11,477 bases of DNA from an uncultured Clostridium sp. (GTDB lineage Bacteria; Bacillota; Clostridia; Clostridiales; Clostridiaceae): positions 1 to 11,477 of the forward strand of contig CAKVNP010000033.1 in the NCBI GenBank assembly GCA_934777095.1. Direction: 5' to 3'. Shown here piece by piece: positions 1 through 6,524 of this stretch (position 1 is its first letter; each line of letters begins with the position of its first letter). Position numbers and translations under genes: made by a program. The notes under the pieces were generated by a model. The model worked only from the letters and a program-made list of their open reading frames with translations. It did no database searches and had not been told where the DNA came from.

Positions 1-2511
1 GTTACAAGTAAGATAGAGCCTCTTCTTTGCCCTGGTTATAGCAACATAAAATGTCCTCTTTTCCTCATCTAAATTATTAGACTTAATAGACATATATGAA
101 GGAAAGGTATTTTCCTTAAGTCCTGCTAAAAACACAGTATCATATTCTAACCCCTTTGCTTGATGGACTGTTATGATAGGTATCTTTGGGAATTTACTTC
201 GATTAATAATTAAGCTTTCTAAATCTCCATTGGAAAGTCCTGTAATTTTAATTATATCCATTAATGAATCTCTATTACTCTTTTCTTCTTCATCTAATTC
301 CTTCAATAAAACATAAAAATCTCTCAACTTCTCAATTTTATGTTTTCCTTCATCTCCAGGATATAAGGTTTTAAGCCTAAAGTCATTAATAATTTCCACA
401 ACTATCTCATAAGGTCTTAAGTTTTCAGCTTTATTAAATAAATCATTTAACTTATCCCTGATTCCAGTAAAAGCTTTTAGATGCTTAGTCATATAAGCTA
501 TTCTTTCCATTGATGTAGGCATAATATCATTTTTTATCGCCATCACAAGCAGCTCTTTTGTTGCTAAAATATCGTCCATTGCATCATGGCTTGGTTTATG
601 ATTAGTTTTAAATATTTCACTTAATGTATCTAATTTATGATTAGGAGTATTAGGATGGAATCTCTTATATATATCCAGCGTATCAAAAAAGCCTTTAAAC
701 TTATGCTTACCAAGATTTAACCTGCTAAGTTCGCTGGTCAATATATTTATATCAAATTGAACATTATGTCCCACTATAAGACAGTCTTTAGTGAATTCTA
801 CAAATTCCTTTAGCACCTTTTCTTTATCTTCTCCATTTTCCACTAAATATTCATCAGTGAAGCCATGAACATGCTGGGAATCTCTAACTGATTTTTTATT
901 CTTCAGGAACTTCTCAAAACTTTCCGTTACTACGCCCTCTTTATTAATCTTTATAGCAGCTATTTGTATTATTTCATCTTCTGTAATATCTACTCCTGTG
1001 CTTTCTACATCGAAAACTACTATATTATCATTTTCAAATTCATTAATGAGCAATCCATATTTTTCTCCATATAGGACTGCATTATCATCAATATAATCAA
1101 CAAGCTGTATGCCAATTCTTTTATATTCATTTGATTCTATTGCTTCAAAAGCTTTATCACCAACGCCAGTAGGCAGCCTTTTAACAATTCTCTTTAAGCT
1201 CACTGAATCATATCTATTACCGATGAGTTTTAGAAATGCAATAACATCCTTTATTTCTTGTCTTCTAAAAAATCTAAATTGATCTACTAATGCAAAAGAA
1301 AAATTAGCCCCTTCACGTCCGATAATTTCTCCAATATATTTACTTAGTTCAACATTATATCTATTATCTCTAGTAAGAACTGCTATCTTACTTAAGTTTT
1401 CTCCTTTTGCTGACAGCCTCCTAATTTCATCTATGATAAATCTTGCTTCATCTCTTGTATTTTCAAGCTTTTTATATTTTATTTTTTCGCCTTCTTCTTC
1501 CGTAAATGATTTAATATCTTCTTTATATAATTCTTCAGCCTCCTGGGTAAAGGCATGTTTTAAATAATCCAAAGATGCATTAGTTAAATTCTGTGTTGCT
1601 CGATAATTTTTAACAAAAACAACTTCCAGCGGATTATATTTATTTTTAAATTCCTTAAATATCTCCTTAGGTTCAGATCCTCTCCATTTATAGATCGTCT
1701 GAAAAACATCCCCGCAGATTAAAATATTATTATCTTTAAATAATTTTTCTATTATTGAATATTCTAAGGTACTTGTATCTTGTACTTCATCTATAGAAAT
1801 AAATTTATATCTTTTACTTAAATTTTCTACAAGTTCCTTATCCTTAAATAACTCTTTTGTTTTTACAATAATATCTGCAAAATCTATTCCGTGGCTATTA
1901 TACAAGACCCCATTGTAACTATTAATAAATAAATGTCCTTTTTCCTTCAAAAAACTTTTTAATTTTATATTTATATTACCTTTTTCACTACATATATTAT
2001 TAATTGTATCTTCTTTTTCCTTAAATAATTCCTTAGTTACCTCTTCATAATCCTTTAGCAGATCATCAGAATAAATATTCCTTCTTGCTTTTTCAAGTTT
2101 TACAAAATCAATAAACTTCTGCAGCTGATGTATTGGAAAGTTATAATAATTACATGTTTTAATAATTTCTGCACAATCATCTTCATCAAACACTATAAAA
2201 TCAATGAATAAATCTGTCTTTTTCTTAGCCTGCATCTTAATAATATCAAAGCAGAAAGAATGAAAAGTAGCTATATTTATATTTTTAGCCTGCTGCTTAA
2301 CTATACTGGCCACTCTTTCTTTCATTTCTTTTGCAGCTTTATTAGTAAATGTTATACATAATACTTCTTCTGGATTTGCTAAGCCTCTTTCAATTATATT
2401 TGCAACTCTAAAAGCCAATGTCTCAGTTTTCCCTGTTCCTGCTGATGCTAATAAAATAACATTGCGCTCCAATTCATTAACTACTATGCTCTGTTCTTTA
2501 TTTAAATTCAT
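1..2511 (-). CDS. UvrD/Rep-family DNA helicase with an internal DEDDh 3'-5' exonuclease domain (3' end cut by window edge)
   Basis: This is a superfamily 1A ATP-dependent 3'-5' DNA helicase, presumably in DNA repair or replication restart. 837 codons are visible without a stop. Helicase motifs appear in order: Walker A AGTGKT (residues 24-29), motif II DEVQD (241-245), a GDVFQTIYKWRG motif III, NYRATQN (302-308), motif V VHQAKGLEYD (782-791) and motif VI VAITRAKKR near 825, just before the window edge. Between the TGVG segment (about 450) and motif V, where UvrD carries domain 2B, sits a full DnaQ-like nuclease: FDVEST with D501/E503, HNVQFD with D587, and HDAMDD with H642, A644 and D647. This is the DEDDh set, and all four metal ligands are present. 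The ATG at 2511 follows an AAAGGA about 10 nt upstream. The gene lies 42 nt downstream of mntP and may be cotranscribed. Helicase family is certain and nuclease assignment strong; the cellular role is inferred. Only the last tens of residues should be missing. Confidence 0.93.
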   Translation of the reverse strand, partial: MNLNKEQSIVVNELERNVILLASAGTGKTETLAFRVANIIERGLANPEEVLCITFTNKAAKEMKERVASIVKQQAKNINIATFHSFCFDIIKMQAKKKTDLFIDFIVFDEDDCAEIIKTCNYYNFPIHQLQKFIDFVKLEKARRNIYSDDLLKDYEEVTKELFKEKEDTINNICSEKGNINIKLKSFLKEKGHLFINSYNGVLYNSHGIDFADIIVKTKELFKDKELVENLSKRYKFISIDEVQDTSTLEYSIIEKLFKDNNILICGDVFQTIYKWRGSEPKEIFKEFKNKYNPLEVVFVKNYRATQNLTNASLDYLKHAFTQEAEELYKEDIKSFTEEEGEKIKYKKLENTRDEARFIIDEIRRLSAKGENLSKIAVLTRDNRYNVELSKYIGEIIGREGANFSFALVDQFRFFRRQEIKDVIAFLKLIGNRYDSVSLKRIVKRLPTGVGDKAFEAIESNEYKRIGIQLVDYIDDNAVLYGEKYGLLINEFENDNIVVFDVESTGVDITEDEIIQIAAIKINKEGVVTESFEKFLKNKKSVRDSQHVHGFTDEYLVENGEDKEKVLKEFVEFTKDCLIVGHNVQFDINILTSELSRLNLGKHKFKGFFDTLDIYKRFHPNTPNHKLDTLSEIFKTNHKPSHDAMDDILATKELLVMAIKNDIMPTSMERIAYMTKHLKAFTGIRDKLNDLFNKAENLRPYEIVVEIINDFRLKTLYPGDEGKHKIEKLRDFYVLLKELDEEEKSNRDSLMDIIKITGLSNGDLESLIINRSKFPKIPIITVHQAKGLEYDTVFLAGLKENTFPSYMSIKSNNLDEEKRTFYVAITRAKKRLYLTCN

Positions 2512-2553
2512 CTATATCAATCCTTTATTATTTTCACTTTCTTTAAGTAAATT

Positions 2554-3111
2554 TTATAGAAAAATCATTTTCATTGCAAAAATTATCAATATTATCCCGC
2601 CAAAAAAATCTGCATATCTTGCTATAAAATTAATTTTTCTAATATATCTACATATATAAAAACCTGTAGTACAGATTATTAAGGTTATTAAGCCAATTAA
2701 TATCGAATCTAAGGTTATTACTCCATACTGAGCTCCGTCCTTAAAACTAGTAAATCCTATTACTAATGCATCAATACTTACTGAAACTCCTAATACTACC
2801 AACATATAATTCTTTATTAATAAACCTACTTCTTCATCTCCGCCATCAAATCCTTCTTTTACCATTAAAACTCCTACTATAAAAATAGCTATTCCGCCAA
2901 TTAAATTAGGTATAGCTGTAATATATTTTTCAAATAGAAATCCTCCTACTCCCCCAATAAAAAAGAACAAAAACTGAAAAAAACCAAATGAAATTATAAA
3001 TGCTATCTTCCGGCTTCTGCTGACTCCTTTACTAAGTCCAATACTTAAAGTCACACCTAAAGCATCCATTGCTAGTGCAATTCCAATTATAAAAACATCC
3101 TTAATATCCAT
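2554..3111 (-). CDS. mntP: MntP-family manganese efflux pump
   Basis: This is a putative inner-membrane Mn2+ exporter that protects against manganese excess. The 185 residues match the family's usual length (about 188 in E. coli). The protein is almost wholly hydrophobic, with six predicted membrane segments arranged as two related halves. Each half carries the family signature: ALAMDAL with D16, and SVSIDAL with D114. Other typical features are the GFFQ segment (43-46), an EGF followed by a short acidic loop (86-94), and a C-terminal GGIILI helix. The ATG at 3111 has a clear AGGAGAG site upstream. It is transcribed divergently from the phosphofructokinase gene and lies just upstream of the helicase gene. 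I see no yybP-ykoY manganese riboswitch in the 214-nt leader region. The related sporulation membrane protein YtaF is an alternative, but length and motifs favour MntP. Confidence 0.85.
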   Translation of the reverse strand: MDIKDVFIIGIALAMDALGVTLSIGLSKGVSRSRKIAFIISFGFFQFLFFFIGGVGGFLFEKYITAIPNLIGGIAIFIVGVLMVKEGFDGGDEEVGLLIKNYMLVVLGVSVSIDALVIGFTSFKDGAQYGVITLDSILIGLITLIICTTGFYICRYIRKINFIARYADFFGGIILIIFAMKMIFL

Positions 3112-3137
3112 AACTCTCTCCTAAAAACAATACTTTT

Positions 3138-3149
3138 ATACAATTGTAT
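3138..3149. promoter_or_regulatory. Perfect 12-bp palindrome upstream of mntP (possible operator)
   Basis: ATACAATTGTAT is self-complementary and ends about 27 nt upstream of the mntP start. The position would suit a repressor or metal-regulator site in the mntP leader. In DNA this AT-rich, a chance palindrome of this size is quite possible, so the regulatory reading is only a suggestion. Confidence 0.2.
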
Positions 3150-3271
3150 TATTTTAAATAGCTATATATGAAAGCAACAAATTCATCTTAAAAATAATTT
3201 ATTTCTACTTTTTTATAAATAATACTTTTATTCAGCTACATTTTATTGTATAGTATATATTGTATTAAGAA

Positions 3272-3300
3272 TTAACTATAAATTGTATATCACATATATA
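3272..3300 (+). promoter_or_regulatory. Candidate sigma-A promoter of the phosphofructokinase gene
   Basis: TTAACT (3272-3277) and TATATA (3295-3300) are separated by 17 nt. Transcription would begin near 3307, about 20 nt before the ATG, leaving room only for the AAGGAGA ribosome-binding site. The surrounding 214-nt divergent spacer (3112-3325) is almost pure A/T, so other hexamer pairs cannot be excluded. Confidence 0.35.
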
Positions 3301-3325
3301 CTATTTACCAAAGGAGAGTATAATA

Positions 3326-4516
3326 ATGGCAAACTGTATTATAGCACAATCTGGCGGTCCTACCTCTGTAATAAATTCAAGTGTTGTGGGATTATATGAC
3401 GCAAATAAAGAAATAAAAGCATTTGAAAATGTGTTCGCTGGGTTAAATGGTATTGAAGGTATTTTAAATGGTAATATCATTAATTTATCATCATATAGCG
3501 ATGAAGAAATTCAAAGATTTAGATATACACCATCTTCTGGATTAGGCTCTTGTAGATATAAGCTAAAACCTTTAGAAGAATCTACTGAAGAATATGACAA
3601 ATTACTAGAAATATTACGTGCTAATGATATAAAAGCATTTTTCTATGTAGGCGGAAATGATTCAATGGATACTACTGCTAAATTAAGCAGATATGCTAAA
3701 GAATCTGGCTTAGACATTAAATTTATTGGAATTCCTAAAACTATTGATAATGATTTAATGTATACAGATCATACTCCTGGTTTTGGAAGTGCTGCTCAAT
3801 TTATAGCTACTACTGTTTTAGAAACTTACTTAGATTCATCAGTGTACATAAACAATGGAATATTTATCTTAGAAACAATGGGAAGGGATACAGGCTGGTT
3901 AGCTTCTTCAGCTGCTGCTGCCACTTTAAACGGCAAACCTGTAGCAGATTTTATCTATCTTCCAGAAGTTGCTTTTGATTTAGATAAATTCCTAGAAGAT
4001 GTTAACCAAAAGTTTAAAGAACAAAATCAAGTTTATATAGTTGTTTCTGAAGGAATAAGAAATGCTGAAGGTACTTTTATCTCTGAAATAAAGACAGTAG
4101 ATCATGATAGATTCGGACATGCTCAATTAGGTGGCGTTGGTGCCTATTTAAAAAATCAAATTATAAATGCTGGTATAACTAAAAGAGTAAAATCATTAGA
4201 GCTTGGAGTTTTACAAAGATGCGCAATGCACGCTGCATCATCCGTTGATTTACAGGAAGCTTACCAAGTTGGCTATGAAGCATTAAAATTTGCATCTGAA
4301 GGCCATAGCGGATATATGGTATCAATAAATAGAGAAAACTCTACACCTTATTCTGTATCTTATTCATTAATAGAAGCTGATAAAATAGCTAACAATGTTA
4401 AATACTTCCCAACATCTTGGATTAATGATGACGGCAACCATCTTAATCAAGAAGCGTTAGAATATTTACTACCATTAATATGCGAATTACCTCAATTCAA
4501 AGTATTTAACAAGTAA
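3326..4516 (+). CDS. 6-phosphofructokinase, predicted pyrophosphate-dependent type
   Basis: This cytoplasmic glycolytic enzyme phosphorylates fructose 6-phosphate to fructose 1,6-bisphosphate. The 396-residue protein has the SGGP phosphate-binding start (9-12), the PKTIDND catalytic loop (137-143, with catalytic Asp141) and METMGR-type substrate loop residues M185-G186-R187. Two positions separate ATP from PPi enzymes. ATP enzymes have GGDGS and PGTIDND, whereas PPi enzymes have GGDDS and PKTIDND. Here K138 and D112 are both of the PPi type, so PPi is the predicted phosphoryl donor and the reaction would be reversible. The segment reads GGNDS, with Asn111 where Asp is usual; this residue helps bind Mg2+ in the E. 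coli enzyme. The start is well supported by AAGGAGA 9 nt upstream. The gene stands alone between a divergent neighbour and a terminator. The family is certain; the donor is inferred from signature residues. Confidence 0.92.
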   Translation: MANCIIAQSGGPTSVINSSVVGLYDANKEIKAFENVFAGLNGIEGILNGNIINLSSYSDEEIQRFRYTPSSGLGSCRYKLKPLEESTEEYDKLLEILRANDIKAFFYVGGNDSMDTTAKLSRYAKESGLDIKFIGIPKTIDNDLMYTDHTPGFGSAAQFIATTVLETYLDSSVYINNGIFILETMGRDTGWLASSAAAATLNGKPVADFIYLPEVAFDLDKFLEDVNQKFKEQNQVYIVVSEGIRNAEGTFISEIKTVDHDRFGHAQLGGVGAYLKNQIINAGITKRVKSLELGVLQRCAMHAASSVDLQEAYQVGYEALKFASEGHSGYMVSINRENSTPYSVSYSLIEADKIANNVKYFPTSWINDDGNHLNQEALEYLLPLICELPQFKVFNK

Positions 4517-4521
4517 TATAT

Positions 4522-4549
4522 AAAGGGCACTAGATATTCTAGTGCCTTT
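4522..4549. terminator. Bidirectional intrinsic terminator between convergent genes
   Basis: A perfect 9-bp stem, GGCACTAGA (4526-4534) and TCTAGTGCC (4538-4546), closes a 3-nt TAT loop. It is flanked by AAA upstream and TTT downstream. It lies 9 nt after the phosphofructokinase stop and 40 nt after the end of the opposing small gene, so it can stop transcription from both sides. The T-tracts are short on the plus strand (TTTC) and somewhat better on the minus strand (TTTATATAT). Confidence 0.82.
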
Positions 4550-4585
4550 CATTAATTTAATAAAAATTAAATTCAGCTTTAATTT

Positions 4586-4993
4586 TTATCTTCTTCTTCT
4601 TCTCTTTCTTCCATTTTCAGAGTCGCTGCATTCACAATCATCATCGTCATCTGAACCTAAGCATCTGCCTTCGTTGCAATCGCAGTATAAATCTACTTCT
4701 TCAATGTTAACTATATCTTTAGCTATTTTTAACATATAAGTGTTATCTGGACATAAAGGTCCAAATATAAATTGACCATATTTATCAGTAAAAGTATGGC
4801 TTATAGCTTTAGGAACTCCACAAGAATCGTTTAATTTATATAAAGCAACAACAGCATCAGCTACTGGTCTTCCACATTCATCAACTACTGTTCCTATAAG
4901 AGCACTTCTATTTTCACCATGAATTCTTGCAACTGCATTGATTTGTTGATTTTCCTCTGTTGAAAAAGTACAGCATCCTATTCTTCCGCTCAT
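4586..4993 (-). CDS. Small Cys-rich protein with carboxypeptidase-regulatory/transthyretin-like domain and acidic-then-basic tail
   Basis: Function is unknown; spore-coat or other spore-surface protein is the best guess. Residues about 30-100 look like a carboxypeptidase-regulatory-like (prealbumin-type) beta-sandwich: IGTVVDECGRPVADAVVALY, then TFTDKYGQFIFGPL, then YMLKI. The protein has ten cysteines in 135 residues, including CC at 7-8 and a CDCNEGRC segment at 104-111. The tail is striking: five Asp (115-119), then CEC, then GRK followed by five Arg at the extreme C-terminus. Both runs are encoded by near-perfect trinucleotide repeats. There is no signal peptide, which fits a mother-cell-made coat protein rather than a secreted one. 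The ATG has an excellent AGGAGGA site 8 nt upstream. A sigma-K-like promoter lies just before it, and a shared terminator follows. The domain call is moderately sure; the sporulation role is inferred from the promoter and Cys content. Confidence 0.8.
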   Translation of the reverse strand: MSGRIGCCTFSTEENQQINAVARIHGENRSALIGTVVDECGRPVADAVVALYKLNDSCGVPKAISHTFTDKYGQFIFGPLCPDNTYMLKIAKDIVNIEEVDLYCDCNEGRCLGSDDDDDCECSDSENGRKRRRRR

Positions 4994-5023
4994 AATTTTA
5001 TCCTCCTAAGTTTTATTATAGTA

Positions 5024-5051
5024 TAGAATATGCTATAGTTACTTTAAATGT
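5024..5051 (-). promoter_or_regulatory. Sigma-K-like promoter of the Cys-rich small gene
   Basis: Read on the minus strand, the -10 element CATATTCTA (5032-5024) matches the sigma-K consensus CATANNNTA at every fixed base. An AC dinucleotide (5051-5050) sits exactly 17 nt upstream, as the consensus AC-N16/17 requires. Transcription would start near 5017, leaving about 23 nt before the ATG with the AGGAGGA site inside. A TATAAT also occurs nearby but has no convincing -35. Sigma-K would place expression in the mother cell late in sporulation. Confidence 0.55.
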
Positions 5052-5075
5052 GATTTAGATTTTCTGCATTTTATA

Positions 5076-6362
5076 TCATAGCTTTTTGCACATATATTCT
5101 ATAGTCTCTAAAAAAATATCAACCTCTTTTTGAGAATTATACACTCCTAAACTTGCTCTCACCATTCCTGGCATACCATTTTTCTTAATATATTCTTCTA
5201 TTTCATCATCTTTAATCCCTAGCATCCTTCGTGTATAAGTATGTGCGCAAAACCCTCCTTGCCTTACAGCTATAGCTCTTATATCCGCTAATTTTTCTCC
5301 GACCTCTTCATACTTCATTCCATTAATATTGAATATTAAAATACCTACTCTATCTTCTATATTTTCATTATCACCATATAACTGGACTCTATTAAAACAT
5401 TTCATGCCTTTTACTAAATTAGCGAAAAGCTCTTTTTCATTTCCCTCGATTATATCAAAGCCAATTTTCTTTATTTCCTGCAAAGCTTTTATCAATGCAA
5501 TGGCACCAAAAAAATTCGGACTGCCCGCTTCATTTTTTTCAGGTGTATCCAGCCATACTTCCCTATTATCTAAAACCATTTCTACTGTTCCACCACCTTT
5601 TATATCGGGTGGATTTTTATTTAACTCATCCTTTAAACCAATAATAGCCCCACTTCCAAATGGCGCATATATCTTATGGGCTGAAAAAACTAAAAAATCA
5701 ATACTATCATTAGAATTTCCTTTAATAAAAACTTCTCTATGAGGAACAAGCTGTGCACCATCAACTATTAATTTTGCGCCATTTTCATGAACAAGCTTTG
5801 CTATTCTTCTAATATCATTAATATATCCTGAAACATTAGATGCTCCTGTAATAGATACATATTTTATTTTATTAGGATATTTATTGAATAACTCTGATAG
5901 CTGTTCGTATCTTATTCTGCCTAATTCATCTACCTCAACATATTTCAAATCACATTTACCCCTCCAGGGCAGGTCATTTGAATGATGCTCCATCCTAGTT
6001 ACAATTACAATATCTTCTTTATTATCTATTAGAATATTGGATAACTTATTTATACCCTCTGTAGTATTATTAACAAAAATAGCAGTATACTTGTCCTTTG
6101 GAGCTTTAAAAAAATCTAACAGATATAATCTAGCTTCTTCATACAAGTCACTGCAGTACTGTGATTTTTGTCCATCACCCCTTGCTATTGAGCTATAATA
6201 TTCACTAACTTCCAGGATATATTTCATAACCTTTTTTAACACTGGAGTTGTGGCTGCATTATCAAAATTTATTGGAATTATCTTACCTTTACCTTTTACA
6301 GTAACTTTGGCATCTAATCCTATAAACATTTTTCTTATATCATCAATCTTTTCCCGATGCAT
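5076..6362 (-). CDS. Class V aminotransferase-fold PLP enzyme, cysteine desulfurase-like (SufS/Csd type)
   Basis: This is a fold-type I, PLP-dependent enzyme. It probably removes sulfur from cysteine (or selenium from selenocysteine) in the cytoplasm, though the true substrate is not proven. From the chosen start the protein has 428 residues. Key parts are FDNAATTP (33-40), NNTTEGIN (98-105), EHHSND (125-130) with the PLP-stacking His, DGAQ (201-204) with the cofactor Asp, SAHK with Schiff-base Lys230, and RQGGFCAH with Cys372 where SufS-type desulfurases have the catalytic Cys. An in-frame ATG at 6392 exists but has no ribosome-binding site. The ATG at 6362 has GGGAGGGG at 6-nt spacing, so the later start is chosen. 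No IscU/SufU, SufBCD or ThiI gene is adjacent. The gene stands alone between two predicted sporulation units, divergent from the second. An aminotransferase or lyase with another substrate remains possible. Confidence 0.85.
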   Translation of the reverse strand: MHREKIDDIRKMFIGLDAKVTVKGKGKIIPINFDNAATTPVLKKVMKYILEVSEYYSSIARGDGQKSQYCSDLYEEARLYLLDFFKAPKDKYTAIFVNNTTEGINKLSNILIDNKEDIVIVTRMEHHSNDLPWRGKCDLKYVEVDELGRIRYEQLSELFNKYPNKIKYVSITGASNVSGYINDIRRIAKLVHENGAKLIVDGAQLVPHREVFIKGNSNDSIDFLVFSAHKIYAPFGSGAIIGLKDELNKNPPDIKGGGTVEMVLDNREVWLDTPEKNEAGSPNFFGAIALIKALQEIKKIGFDIIEGNEKELFANLVKGMKCFNRVQLYGDNENIEDRVGILIFNINGMKYEEVGEKLADIRAIAVRQGGFCAHTYTRRMLGIKDDEIEEYIKKNGMPGMVRASLGVYNSQKEVDIFLETIEYMCKKL

Positions 6363-6368
6363 CTTAAT

Positions 6369-6376
6369 CCCCTCCC
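6369..6376 (-). promoter_or_regulatory. Ribosome-binding site that fixes the start of the class V PLP enzyme
   Basis: GGGAGGGG on the minus strand stands 6 nt before the ATG at 6362. The upstream in-frame ATG at 6392 is preceded only by A/T-rich sequence with no purine-rich site, so the ten-residue longer form is unlikely. Confidence 0.75.
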
Positions 6377-6399
6377 GTACATTGTATTCCATAGATATT

Positions 6400-6427
6400 T
6401 ATAGTGTGAATTTATCCTCTCACTATA
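6400..6427. promoter_or_regulatory. Inverted repeat in the divergent spacer (possible operator)
   Basis: TATAGTG (6400-6406) and CACTATA (6421-6427) are perfect 7-bp inverted copies separated by 14 nt. They lie between the divergent PLP-enzyme and Asn-rich-protein genes, upstream of the likely starts of both. The centre-to-centre spacing of 21 bp, two helical turns, would suit a dimeric regulator. Chance is not excluded. Confidence 0.25.
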
Positions 6428-6434
6428 TCTTTAT

Positions 6435-6463
6435 TAATATTTAAGCTGTTAATAGCATATCTT
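6435..6463 (+). promoter_or_regulatory. Sigma-E-like promoter of the Asn-rich protein/DUF4397 operon
   Basis: TAATATT (6435-6441) is a perfect match to the sigma-E -35 consensus KMATATT. After exactly 14 nt comes CATATCTT (6456-6463), which keeps the CATA core and final T of the -10 consensus CATACANT. Transcription would begin near 6470, giving a leader of about 55 nt before the GGAGGG site and ATG. This points to mother-cell expression after engulfment starts, as for spore-coat genes. Confidence 0.5.
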
Positions 6464-6524
6464 TAAATGTAACCTATAAACCATAACTAAATTAATTAAT
6501 ATATAACTTTATTGGAGGGTAAAA

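Noticed and set aside
3112..3325. yybP-ykoY manganese riboswitch before mntP
   Set aside because: The spacer is almost entirely A/T with no GC-rich paired elements or the conserved loop motifs expected of that riboswitch.
4542..4739. Plus-strand 65-codon frame with Ser-rich stretch
   Set aside because: It starts inside the terminator hairpin and is antisense to the Cys-rich gene; the Ser run mirrors the Asp triplet repeat.
5329..5742. Plus-strand 137-codon frame inside the class V enzyme gene
   Set aside because: It is antisense to a well-supported gene with intact PLP-enzyme motifs and lacks a ribosome-binding site or recognisable domain.
6482..6490. CATAACTAA as a second sigma-K-like -10 before the Asn-rich gene
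   Set aside because: It misses one fixed base of CATANNNTA and has no AC at the right distance upstream.
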